Below, piece by piece: positions 1 to 8,300 of a DNA stretch of 64,000 bases. The stretch covers positions 1 through 64,000 of the forward strand of contig NZ_QMFB01000025.1 of assembly GCF_003285015.1 (NCBI RefSeq), in the 5' to 3' direction. Source of the DNA: Paenibacillus contaminans. Lineage in GTDB: Bacteria > Bacillota > Bacilli > Paenibacillales > NBRC-103111. The notes under the pieces are model-generated. The model saw only the letters and a list, made by a program, of their open reading frames with translations, made no database searches and was not told the DNA's origin. Both the position numbers and the translations under genes were made by a program. The first letter of the stretch is position 1, and each line of letters opens with the position of its first letter.

Positions 1-66
1 GTAGAGGCCTAACATGCCTGCCTGTCACGCAGGAGACCGCGGGTTCGAATCCCGTCAGCTCCGCCA
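1..66 (+). tRNA. tRNA-Asp (GTC), 5' end missing
   Basis: Only the 3' part lies in the window: anticodon arm with GTC, the T arm GGGTTCGAATCCC and the acceptor strand CAGCTCC followed by GCCA with the CCA encoded. The first bases of the gene are upstream of position 1. It is the first visible member of a tRNA array in the order Asp-Phe-Thr-Tyr-Trp-His-Gln-Gly-Cys-Leu-Arg-Leu, which resembles the trnD type of cluster in Bacillus. Confidence 0.93.
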
Positions 67-99
67 TATTTAAACTTAAAGTCTTTGAAGCCTGAAATC

Positions 100-175
<76 letters not shown>

Positions 176-193
176 TTTTTGATAATTGAATAT

Positions 194-269
<76 letters not shown>

Positions 270-277
270 TGTTTCAT

Positions 278-363
278 GGAGGATTAGCGAAGTGGCCAAA
301 CGCAGCAGACTGTAAATCTGTTCTCGTCCGAGTTCGGTGGTTCGAATCCATCATCCTCCACCA
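278..363 (+). tRNA. tRNA-Tyr (GTA)
   Basis: A class II tRNA with a long variable arm (CTCGTCCGAG), acceptor GGAGGAT, anticodon GTA and encoded CCA. The long variable arm is normal for bacterial tRNA-Tyr. Confidence 0.97.
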
Positions 364-367
364 TTAT

Positions 368-441
368 AGGGGCATAGTTTAAAGGTAGAACAAAGGTCTC
401 CAAAACCTTTGGTGTGGGTTCGATTCCTGCTGCCCCTGCCA
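368..441 (+). tRNA. tRNA-Trp (CCA)
   Basis: Acceptor AGGGGCA pairs with TGCCCCT, the anticodon is CCA in the loop CTCCAAA, and the terminal CCA is encoded. Confidence 0.97.
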
Positions 442-452
442 GAAGAATATAT

Positions 453-529
453 GGCGATCGTGGCGAAGTGGTTAACGCACCGGTTTGTGGATCCGGCATT
501 CGGGGGTTCAATTCCCCTCGATCGCCCCA
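453..529 (+). tRNA. tRNA-His (GTG)
   Basis: Anticodon GTG. The 5' end carries the extra G(-1), opposite C73, that histidyl-tRNA synthetase needs. Terminal CCA is encoded. Confidence 0.96.
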
Positions 530-565
530 TATCATTCTTATAAGTGTAAGATCATCAGTATATAA

Positions 566-640
566 TGGGGATTAGCCAAGCGGTAAGGCAACGGACTTTG
601 ACTCCGTCATGCCCAGGTTCGAATCCTGGATCCCCAGCCA
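566..640 (+). tRNA. tRNA-Gln (TTG)
   Basis: Acceptor TGGGGAT pairs with ATCCCCA, the anticodon is TTG, and the terminal CCA is encoded. Confidence 0.97.
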
Positions 641-647
641 TTTTCAC

Positions 648-722
648 GCGGACGTGGCTCAGCGGTAGAGCATCGCCTTGCCAAGGCGAGGGTCGCGGGT
701 TCGATTCCCGTCGTCCGCTCCA
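648..722 (+). tRNA. tRNA-Gly (GCC)
   Basis: Acceptor GCGGACG pairs with CGTCCGC, anticodon GCC in the loop TTGCCAA, encoded CCA. Confidence 0.97.
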
Positions 723-728
723 TAATAT

Positions 729-802
729 GGCGCCATAGCCAAGAGGTAAGGCAGAGCTCTGCAAAAGCTTTACCCCCAGTTCGAATCTGGGTGGCGCCTC
801 CA
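729..802 (+). tRNA. tRNA-Cys (GCA)
   Basis: Acceptor GGCGCCA pairs with TGGCGCC, anticodon GCA, encoded CCA. It follows tRNA-Gly by only six bases, consistent with one processed precursor. Confidence 0.96.
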
Positions 803-809
803 CCTACTT

Positions 810-895
810 GCCGGAGTGGCGGAATGGCAGACGCACAGGACTTAAAATCCTGCGGGGGCGACCCCGTACCGGTTCGAGTCCGGTCTTCGGCACCA
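810..895 (+). tRNA. tRNA-Leu (TAA)
   Basis: A class II tRNA with a long variable arm (CGGGGGCGACCCCG), acceptor GCCGGAG, anticodon TAA and encoded CCA. Confidence 0.97.
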
Positions 896-916
896 GAAGT
901 ATGAAGTAATTAGTTT

Positions 917-993
917 GTGCCCTTAGCTCAGCTGGATAGAGCGTTTGACTACGAATCAAAAGGTCAGGAGTTCGAATCTCTTAGGGCACGCCA
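917..993 (+). tRNA. tRNA-Arg (ACG)
   Basis: Acceptor GTGCCCT pairs with AGGGCAC. The anticodon is ACG, whose A34 is normally converted to inosine by TadA. Terminal CCA is encoded. Confidence 0.97.
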
Positions 994-1014
994 TCTTTGC
1001 AAGTTTTATCATAT

Positions 1015-1097
1015 GCCGGTGTGGCGGAATTGGCAGACGCGCGCGACTCAAAATCGTGAGGGAAACCGTGGGGGTTCGAGTCCCTTCACCGGCACCA
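1015..1097 (+). tRNA. tRNA-Leu (CAA)
   Basis: A class II tRNA with acceptor GCCGGTG, anticodon CAA in the loop CTCAAAA, a variable arm and encoded CCA. It is the last gene of the array; a strong terminator follows 15 bases later. Confidence 0.96.
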
Positions 1098-1112
1098 CAT
1101 CCAAAAGAACAG

Positions 1113-1150
1113 TCCTTAAGAAACGATCATTCGTTCTTAAGGATTTTTTT
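1113..1150 (+). terminator. Rho-independent terminator of the tRNA array
   Basis: The stem TCCTTAAGAA pairs with TTCTTAAGGA and is followed at once by seven T residues. It sits directly after the last tRNA. Confidence 0.9.
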
Positions 1151-1192
1151 CTATTTAGAAAAGCAGGTACGTTAACGTCAAATAGCAACATT

Positions 1193-1226
1193 AGGGGGCA
1201 GCCGGCCAGCTGCCCCTTTCTTTGTT
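1193..1226 (+). terminator. Second stem-loop between tRNA array and alpha-galactosidase gene
   Basis: GGGGCAGC pairs with GCTGCCCC and a T-rich tract (TTTCTTTGTTTT) follows on the plus strand. It lies between the end of the tRNA array and the 3' end of the opposing gene. It may be a backup terminator for the array; on the minus strand no T tract follows, so it is a poor terminator for the opposing gene. Confidence 0.55.
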
Positions 1227-1249
1227 TTCAAAATACGTTTGCTGCGGAC

Positions 1250-3346
1250 TCATCCCTCGACAGCGTAGGAATACAGCGAGAAGGACAGAGGTGCCGGCAA
1301 TGCGAAACGAAAGCGTCCTTCGGAATCCGGAGTTAGGATTTCCGGTTCGCTCTGCTTCGCGAGAACGTCCGGTCCTGCCGTTCCGACTATCTTATTAAGC
1401 CGAATCCGCTTCCGTTCCAATCCCCAGAGCTTCAGGCTGTGGGATTCGTCCTCCGTCAGCTCTCGAAACACGATCAAGTATCCCTCGTATTCGTTACGCA
1501 CCGATTGTAAACCTGTCCAACCCGTTCCCGATGGCTCGAGCCCCACGGGCAAAATATGTCCCGACAGGATTGCCTTGTGATGCGGCGCCACGAGTCGAAT
1601 GATCTGAGACAAGAGTTCGGCATCCGTATCGCTCAAGCCGGAAAGCTCCATCCAGGCCAGCGGATTGGAAAACAGCGTGGCGCCGAAGCTGTACAATATT
1701 CCGCAAGCGTTGGGCGACAAGGGATCGCCTCCATATATCCCGCGATTCCTCCGGACATTAAGAAACTCGATCTGAAGTTTTCTGGCAGGAACGTATTTGC
1801 ATAACATCCACAGGTTTCTAAGCGTCCAATGGGGGAAATAATTGCCTACATCCGTGTATCGGTTTTCCAAAAACAAGCCTCCATATTGAGTCCTGCCAAA
1901 GTATCCTAAGCGCACCTGTGCGGTTGTATCCAGATTGAAATAAACGCGGTTGCCGGATTCGAGTACGACTTTGCGCATCATGTTCAACAGACTGCGTTCC
2001 CCCCGCTTGGAATGAAGCTGAATGCCGTCTAGTTTGAAATGACAAATGTTGTATTTCCTATGCAGATTGATCAAGATTTCGGCGTCTTTCTCCCAATTTA
2101 CGAAGTTGTCCTCCGAATCCGGGGAAAACCATAAGCACAACCGGATGCTAAGCTGCTCCGCCCTGGTGGAAAGCGGCTCGAAACCGTTTGGCAATCGTTC
2201 CGGATGAGGGGCCCAGAAATCGGCGGCATAGGTATGATATCCGCTCCAACGTCCTCCTCCCGCCTGATCGGCGTGTATAGAGTTCATCGTCGCGCCGGAT
2301 TGCCAACCATCGTCGATCTGATAGTGGGTCACTCCGAGGGAGGCAGCGATTTCAAGTTCCTTAAGCAAAAACGGTTCACTGACCCGTCCATCCCTTGACC
2401 GGTCTCCCCAATTGTTGCACATGAAGAAAAAGTCTCGTTCCGGCCGGTCTATGTGTATCTTTCTGGCATAAGTGTCAAGTAAAGCATATCTGGACGCTTC
2501 GTGCCCGTCATATACACCGATGACGCATCCGTAAGCAGGCATAAACTCACCGTCCCAGGATTCTTCAGGAGAGAGCCCTGTGCCGAGCACGTAAAGACCG
2601 AGGCCGACGAATGCAAAATCGGGCTCGTTTCCGCCAAGTCTCGCAAACGGAGTCGGTCCCTCTTTGATCACCAATAAACCGCTTGAGCGAAGCGACTTTT
2701 CAATGAATGCGATGTTGCCGTCGCAGGTGTCGTGTCCACGCGAGAATAGCAGGGCGGAATCGGTTCGAACGAGATTGTTATGATGATCAGTGACATCGCT
2801 CAGCTGGATGATCTCATAGCGGCTGTGCTGTTCGGCTAGCGGGAGATAGCCGATATAATCATCGTACTGCGTCTCCGACGGTTGCTTGTTTTTGCTCCAT
2901 GCTTCGGGAATCATAAGGGCTCGGGATTCGGATGAATGGCTGGAATCGGCCGACAGCCGTTTCACAGAAACCTCATGCTGCACAAACGCGCTGCCGGGGT
3001 AAACTTTCCATGTATTTCGGACAATGAGAGACAATGCATTACAGATGATATCGACTTTCGCGTAAATGTGAAAATCTGCAATGCCGAGGTCGTTATCGAG
3101 ATCAGTGGAAATATACATAACATCGGCCGCAAACTTCTTCAAGCCAGGCAGCTTGAACATCGGAGCGATATTCCCCGGCTGCAGCCATTCGTCACCGTTC
3201 TTGATATTTCGGATAGATACGATCCGCGGCATCCCGCCCTGCAGGTCGAAGGTCTGCGTTATAAGCGCATTTCCTATAATAAGCTGACCCTTGTCCACCT
3301 TTACATAACAATCTTCGTGCGTAAACAAATATTTTTCGCTGCTCAT
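1250..3346 (-). CDS. alpha-galactosidase-like glycoside hydrolase (GH36 / melibiase type)
   Basis: A 698-residue protein with no signal peptide, so probably cytoplasmic. It has an N-terminal beta-rich part (about 1-290) and a catalytic barrel with GVTHYQIDDGWQ (about 340), HFKLDG (Asp near residue 440, the likely nucleophile) and FLENRYTD (likely acid/base Asp), then a beta-sandwich C-terminus. This order fits clan GH-D enzymes that release terminal alpha-galactosyl or related residues. The exact sugar cannot be fixed by eye. ATG at 3346 is preceded by AGAGGG. It is transcribed divergently from the AraC-type regulator at 3449, its probable regulator. No transport gene is adjacent. Confidence 0.85.
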   Translation of the reverse strand: MSSEKYLFTHEDCYVKVDKGQLIIGNALITQTFDLQGGMPRIVSIRNIKNGDEWLQPGNIAPMFKLPGLKKFAADVMYISTDLDNDLGIADFHIYAKVDIICNALSLIVRNTWKVYPGSAFVQHEVSVKRLSADSSHSSESRALMIPEAWSKNKQPSETQYDDYIGYLPLAEQHSRYEIIQLSDVTDHHNNLVRTDSALLFSRGHDTCDGNIAFIEKSLRSSGLLVIKEGPTPFARLGGNEPDFAFVGLGLYVLGTGLSPEESWDGEFMPAYGCVIGVYDGHEASRYALLDTYARKIHIDRPERDFFFMCNNWGDRSRDGRVSEPFLLKELEIAASLGVTHYQIDDGWQSGATMNSIHADQAGGGRWSGYHTYAADFWAPHPERLPNGFEPLSTRAEQLSIRLCLWFSPDSEDNFVNWEKDAEILINLHRKYNICHFKLDGIQLHSKRGERSLLNMMRKVVLESGNRVYFNLDTTAQVRLGYFGRTQYGGLFLENRYTDVGNYFPHWTLRNLWMLCKYVPARKLQIEFLNVRRNRGIYGGDPLSPNACGILYSFGATLFSNPLAWMELSGLSDTDAELLSQIIRLVAPHHKAILSGHILPVGLEPSGTGWTGLQSVRNEYEGYLIVFRELTEDESHSLKLWGLERKRIRLNKIVGTAGPDVLAKQSEPEILTPDSEGRFRFALPAPLSFSLYSYAVEG

Positions 3347-3448
3347 CGTTTTCCCTCTTTCTTTGTTTTTTGTTTATAATTAACTACAATGTATGCAATA
3401 GAACCATTGGCATCAATGGGAAATTCGTGATCGGGGTGGGAAGAAATT

Positions 3449-4321
3449 GTGGTATTAGGCTCGTACGGCTACCGGTATCTTGAAGCCCCCCGGGCGGAAC
3501 TGCTGCGGCTTATGTCGATTGGCCGAGATTCCATTGCGGAGCCGGAGTATTTTTGGGACGGTATGAAGCGCGAAGGGGACGGCGTTATTTTTCAATATAC
3601 GTTGTCGGGGGAGGGCCGCCTTGCCGTTGGCAATCAAACCTATCGTGTGGCAAAGGGACAAGCGTTCCTCGTAACGGTTCCGGGGCGGCATCGTTATTAT
3701 TATGAGTCGTCGGCGGCAGAAGCTTGGGAGTTTCTGTGGATTCGCTTGTCGGGCGCGCAGGTTTCAGCTGTGTGGGAGGAATGGCTGGGAGCCGAGGGGC
3801 CGGTCGCCGACTTTCGTTCGGATTCCGAGACTATTGTCAAGCTTGCAGCACTCTACGAGGATGCGGCTGCTGGTGCGTTTCAAGATATGTGGGAAGTATC
3901 CGTACGGTTGTACGACTGGCTGCTGACGCTTCTGAGGCGAATGGTGGAGAGTCCCATAACGCGGAACGCGATCCCTGAGTCATTTTCACGGACGGCGGTT
4001 TGGATGGAGACACATTATTCGCAAGATATATCCCTCGATCAATTGGCGGAGATGGCGAACGTGACGAAGCACCATTACTGCCGGAAGTTTCAGGATTACT
4101 ACAGAACCACCCCGATTCATTATTTGCGCAGAAAACGTGTCGAGGCCGCGGCATTTTTGCTCCGGCAAAGCTGCCTGCCGATCGGAGAAATTGCCGGACA
4201 ATGCGGGTTTACGGACCTCGGTTATTTCGGGAAGGTGTTCCGTCAACTTGTCGGGACGTCGCCGTCGAATTATCGCTTATCCAGAATGGCTGAGCCTGGC
4301 GATAACCTTAAGCTTCTTTAA
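3449..4321 (+). CDS. AraC family transcriptional regulator
   Basis: A 290-residue protein. The first half is a cupin-like sugar-sensing domain (GEGRLAVGNQTYRV around 50-65, then a PGRHRYYYE strand). The last 100 residues hold two helix-turn-helix motifs typical of AraC/XylS proteins (ISLDQLAEMANVTKHHYCRKF and IGEIAGQCGFTDLGYFGKVF). It is divergent from the alpha-galactosidase-like gene across about 100 bases, which suggests that it activates that gene in response to the sugar. The start is a GTG at 3449 behind a weak GGTGGGAAG ribosome site. The ligand is unknown. Confidence 0.85.
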   Translation: MVLGSYGYRYLEAPRAELLRLMSIGRDSIAEPEYFWDGMKREGDGVIFQYTLSGEGRLAVGNQTYRVAKGQAFLVTVPGRHRYYYESSAAEAWEFLWIRLSGAQVSAVWEEWLGAEGPVADFRSDSETIVKLAALYEDAAAGAFQDMWEVSVRLYDWLLTLLRRMVESPITRNAIPESFSRTAVWMETHYSQDISLDQLAEMANVTKHHYCRKFQDYYRTTPIHYLRRKRVEAAAFLLRQSCLPIGEIAGQCGFTDLGYFGKVFRQLVGTSPSNYRLSRMAEPGDNLKLL

Positions 4322-4432
4322 AACCAGGTTTCATAGGACGGGTTTCTCTAGCGAGTGTGAGGAGAACCGGTTAAAGTTTATGGTTATGGCTCGAACAGCG
4401 TATGAGTCATATTCAAGAAGGAGGAAAATGAA

Positions 4433-5029
4433 ATGGGCTGGGCTCGATGGTGGGGCAAACGGAAAAATAAAACCGCTGCCGAAGCCGTTCCGCAGGTTCA
4501 GGGGCCGACGATTTTCGAAAAACGCGAGGCCTTACTGGCATTGAGCGGGAAGCTTTCTTGCGGCATAGGCACTATCGCGGAAGAAGTCGTTCAGGCGACG
4601 GATCATCCAGAGAGGTATGTGGAGTTATGGGGAGATAGGCTGATAAACCGGGGGATCGAGGAACCGATACCGGATTTGGCCTGGATAGCGCTTGTAGATG
4701 CTTTGGACGAGCAAGGACTTGTGCGGGAAATCGATTGGAAGCAAGATGCCGACAACATCCTGTTTGCCGTTCACTCGCTGCTGGATCGCAGAGGCTGGCT
4801 GCAGCCGGCGGCGGAACGGGGCCTGGAACAGGCAATAAGCCCGGGCGGCTATACCTTCGATCATTTGAGGGAGCTGCATGAATGGCTGCGGCCTCATGGC
4901 ATCGTTTTGGGACATCTGGACATCAATAGTGACAGCTATGTACTCATTGTCGTTCAAGAAGATCAATGTGAAGAAATAGAACGGTTGGCCGAGACAAGCG
5001 GGCATAAATTTTACGGGAGCTTTCAATAA
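4433..5029 (+). CDS. DUF6630-like protein of unknown function
   Basis: A 198-residue protein with no signal peptide or membrane segment. The central LAWIALVDALDEQGLVREIDW stretch and the C-terminal pattern HLDINSDSYVLIVV ... EEIERLAETSG are like those I recall for DUF6630 proteins, which resemble SMI1/KNR4-type immunity or regulatory proteins in size. The family call is from memory and moderate. ATG at 4433 follows a very good ribosome site (AAGGAGG at 4418-4424). A strong terminator lies downstream at 5113. No functional role is known to me. Confidence 0.55.
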   Translation: MGWARWWGKRKNKTAAEAVPQVQGPTIFEKREALLALSGKLSCGIGTIAEEVVQATDHPERYVELWGDRLINRGIEEPIPDLAWIALVDALDEQGLVREIDWKQDADNILFAVHSLLDRRGWLQPAAERGLEQAISPGGYTFDHLRELHEWLRPHGIVLGHLDINSDSYVLIVVQEDQCEEIERLAETSGHKFYGSFQ

Positions 5030-5112
5030 GCAGGTGATATGGTCGAGAGTTCGTTTATCTCAGAGCGAATGCGAGGTTGCTGTGAGCAGGGCAGAACATG
5101 ATTTCGTTTAAC

Positions 5113-5161
5113 AAAAGAACCTTCATTTCCACTTTACATAGTGGTATTGAAGGTTCTTTTT
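5113..5161 (+). terminator. Rho-independent terminator
   Basis: AAAAGAACCTTCA pairs with TGAAGGTTCTTTT, enclosing a second small stem (CCACTTTACATAGTGG), and the 3' arm runs into a T tract. The stem is A-rich on the left arm, so it could work on both strands. It closes the DUF6630-like gene. Confidence 0.85.
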
Positions 5162-5380
5162 GTATCATTTATGGGATTCGCTTACTCGAGCAAAGGGGGG
5201 ATGCGTGGAAGCATGGGAATAAAGTAGCGGCGGGTATTGTCGTATGCACGGCCTTGCGACGAGCAAGCAGGCAGGTTTGTAATGCATAATATGTCCATCT
5301 ATATGTACGAAATGTTGAGAAATCGGCTTGTAAAATGCTTAATCTGAAAGCGTTCACAAATTTATCTAAGGAGGAAAGAC
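5162..5380 (+). promoter_or_regulatory. Promoter region of the first SLH/DUF4838 gene
   Basis: This stretch, part of a 351-base gap, has no gene. A possible promoter is TTGTAA at 5277-5282 and TATATG at 5300-5305 with a 17-base spacer; it is weak and unproven. A clear catabolite-repression site lies further down (5345-5358) and a good ribosome site (AAGGAGG at 5369-5375) precedes the ATG at 5381. Confidence 0.4.
5345..5358 (+). promoter_or_regulatory. Predicted CcpA binding site (cre)
   Basis: TGAAAGCGTTCACA fits the loose cre pattern TGNAANCGNTNNCA at every fixed position. It lies between the possible promoter and the start codon, a position where CcpA-HPr(Ser-P) usually blocks elongation. 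The surface glycan-binding gene downstream is therefore probably repressed when a preferred sugar is present. Confidence 0.65.
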
Positions 5381-8300
5381 ATGTCTCTGGCATGGAAGAG
5401 GAAATCTAACAAGGTCGTTATCTTGCTTATGGTATTTTGCCTCGTCTTTTCCGCATTCGGATCGGCGTCGTACGGCATTGCATCGGGTGAGGAGCTAAGC
5501 GGTTCGGGGGCTGAAGGAGCTTCTGCTGCGGGATCAGCCGTTTTTTCCGATTTGGCCGGTCATTGGTCGGAAAAACAGCTAAAGGAATGGGCATCATCAG
5601 GGATCATTCAAGGATATCCTGACGGCACCATGAAGCCCGATCAAGCGATTAGCCGCGGTGAAGCGCTGGCGATCGTAAACCGTTCCTTTGGTTTCAACGA
5701 CCAAGCCGAAATCGATTTCAAGGATTTACAGAAGGATAGCTGGGTTTACGAAGAGGCAGCCAGAGCGCTCAGGGCAAAGTATCTGGATGGTTTTGAAGAC
5801 AACAGCATTCAGACGGAGAAGCCGATTACCCGGCAGGAAGCCGCAAAAATCGTCAATCGGCTGTTGGATCGGGACGGTACGGAACAAGACTCTGGGGAGA
5901 CGTTTAAAGATGCCGGACTGTTCCCGGCTTGGAGCAAACAAGCGATCGAAGCCGTTGCAGCCGCTAAAATTATTGAAGGCTATGAAGACGGCAGCTTTCG
6001 TCCCGATGCTTTGATCACACGCGCCGAGCTGATCGTCATGCTGGACCGTACGTTAAAAGCGGTACGTACAGCGACCTTTGATGAAGCCGGTACTTTTGGG
6101 CCTGAGCAGGGCGTTCGAGTCATTACTGGAGACGTGGTCGTAGCTGCAGCCGATATAACGCTTCGGAATATGAAAATTACCGGAAGCTTGCTTCTGGCGG
6201 AAGGAATCAAGGAGGGCGATGCTACACTCAAAAATGTAACGGTGCTTGGAAAGACAACGATCCGGGGTGGCGGAACGGAAAGCATTCATCTGCAGGACAG
6301 CAGCTTGGGCGAGATTATCATCGAGAAAAAGGATGGAACCGTTCGAATAGTTGCCGAAGGGAAAACCATTGCAGCAATTGTTTACGTGAAATCAAATGCG
6401 CTGCTGGAGGAGTCGGGTCTGACGGGACAAGGCTTCGTGAAGATATTGGTCACCGATTCGCAGCTCGAAGGACTTAAGCTGACTTTGAAAGGGGCATTCG
6501 AGCAAGCGGATATTTCTTCTCCGCAAACGGCAATCGAGCTTGCTTCCGGCAGCCTTCAGCTTCTGCAACTGCTTGATGGAGCCGATGGATCGACTCTCCA
6601 TATCGGTGCAAGCACGATTATCGGGAAGCTTGTTTTGGATGCACTGCTTAATACGTCCGGTCAAGGCACGATTCAAACCGCCACGATAAACGGCAAAGGA
6701 AAAGGCTCGACCTTTGAGAAGCAGCCGGACGCGGTGAACGGAGAAGGAGCGGCGACGCCGTCTCCATCGTCGAATAACGGCGGCTCCCAAACGACAGCGC
6801 CGACGCCATCACCAACCGATACGCAAACGACAGCGACGCCGACGCCATCGCCAACCGATACGCAAACGACAGCGACGCCGACGCCATCACCAAGTGATAC
6901 GCAAACGACAGCGACGCCGACGCCATCGCCAAGCGATACGCAGTCGACAGCGACGCCGACGCCGTCACCAACCGATACGCAATCGACGCCAACGCCAACT
7001 CCTACTGCAACGCCTGCCAATGGGCTAGAGGTTGTGAAGAACGGTCAGGCAAATGCTACGGTTGTCGTTATGGATGCGCATGCGAACGAATCGTTGAATC
7101 CGAGTTTTGCCTGGAGCTATCTTACGCCGGCAGTGCTAGCGCAAAAACTCGTGGAATATATCCAAAAGTCGACGGGAGTCGCGCTTCCCATTGTAACCGG
7201 TGAACCGGCGGATTATGACGGCTTGAAAATTTACGTCGGCGGCAGCAGCGCAGAGGAGAGCGATCAGCATCAGCTGGTGCTGCAAACGCTGAATGAACAA
7301 GGCTTTATCATCGATTCCCAAAACGAGCACATTACGATCGACGGCAACAATTTGGGCGGTCTTGAATACGGTATTTATGACTTCCTCGAACGTTATGTAG
7401 GGGTAAGCTGGTTGATGCCGGGGCCGGACGGCGAGGATGTTCCGCAGCACTCGACGCTTGCCATTCCACACAATCTTGTTCAAGACGAGCCTAAGACGCT
7501 TTCCCGGTATATGTATTTGATGTACGTTCCGGAAGTTTTGGAATGGCAAAGGTTCATGCGGACCGATTACAACATTTTGGCGCATCATAATTTATATGAG
7601 TTGTTCGATCCTCAAGTGTTTGCCGATCATCCGGAATATTACGTAGGAGGGGTTATTCCAACCAGCTTGGAAAGCTGGCAGCCATGCTTAAACGATCAAA
7701 CGGCACAAGCCGCTATTGTGCGGATTAACGATTATTTTACCGCCAACCCATCGCATACTACCTATTCTTTGGGAATTAATGATTTAGGACAAGTGTATTG
7801 CGAGGCGCCGACAAGAAAAAATTCGGTCGGGTACTGGCATATGTCCGATATTTACTATCCTTGGGTGAATAAAATTGCAGAGGGCGTACTGGCGCAGCAT
7901 CCGGACAAATATTTCGGCGTACTGGCATACAGGGAAATGTACGATCCGCCGATGAATGAGGACGGTACCCCATTCAAGCTCAATCCGCATGTAGTTCCTT
8001 TTATTACGGACGACCGTATGACTTGGAAAGATCCGGATCTGGGGGCAGTTGGGATGCAGCAGACGGAAAAATGGCTCGAGTCGGCGACGAAACTTGGTTA
8101 TTACGAGTATTTGTACGGCTCTCCCTTCAACCTGCCTAGAACGTACGTCCATCAAATGGCAGACAACTATAAATACGCACAGGAGCATGGCGCGATCGCG
8201 CATTTTGCCGAACTGAACCCGAATTTCGGAGAAGGGCCTAAGCCTTGGATCGCCGCCAAGCTGCAATGGAATGCGGATCAAGATGTGGATGCTTTGTTGC

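Noticed and set aside
6794-6985. Possible CRISPR array
   Set aside because: The 39-bp units are contiguous with no spacers and code for a Thr/Pro linker in frame.
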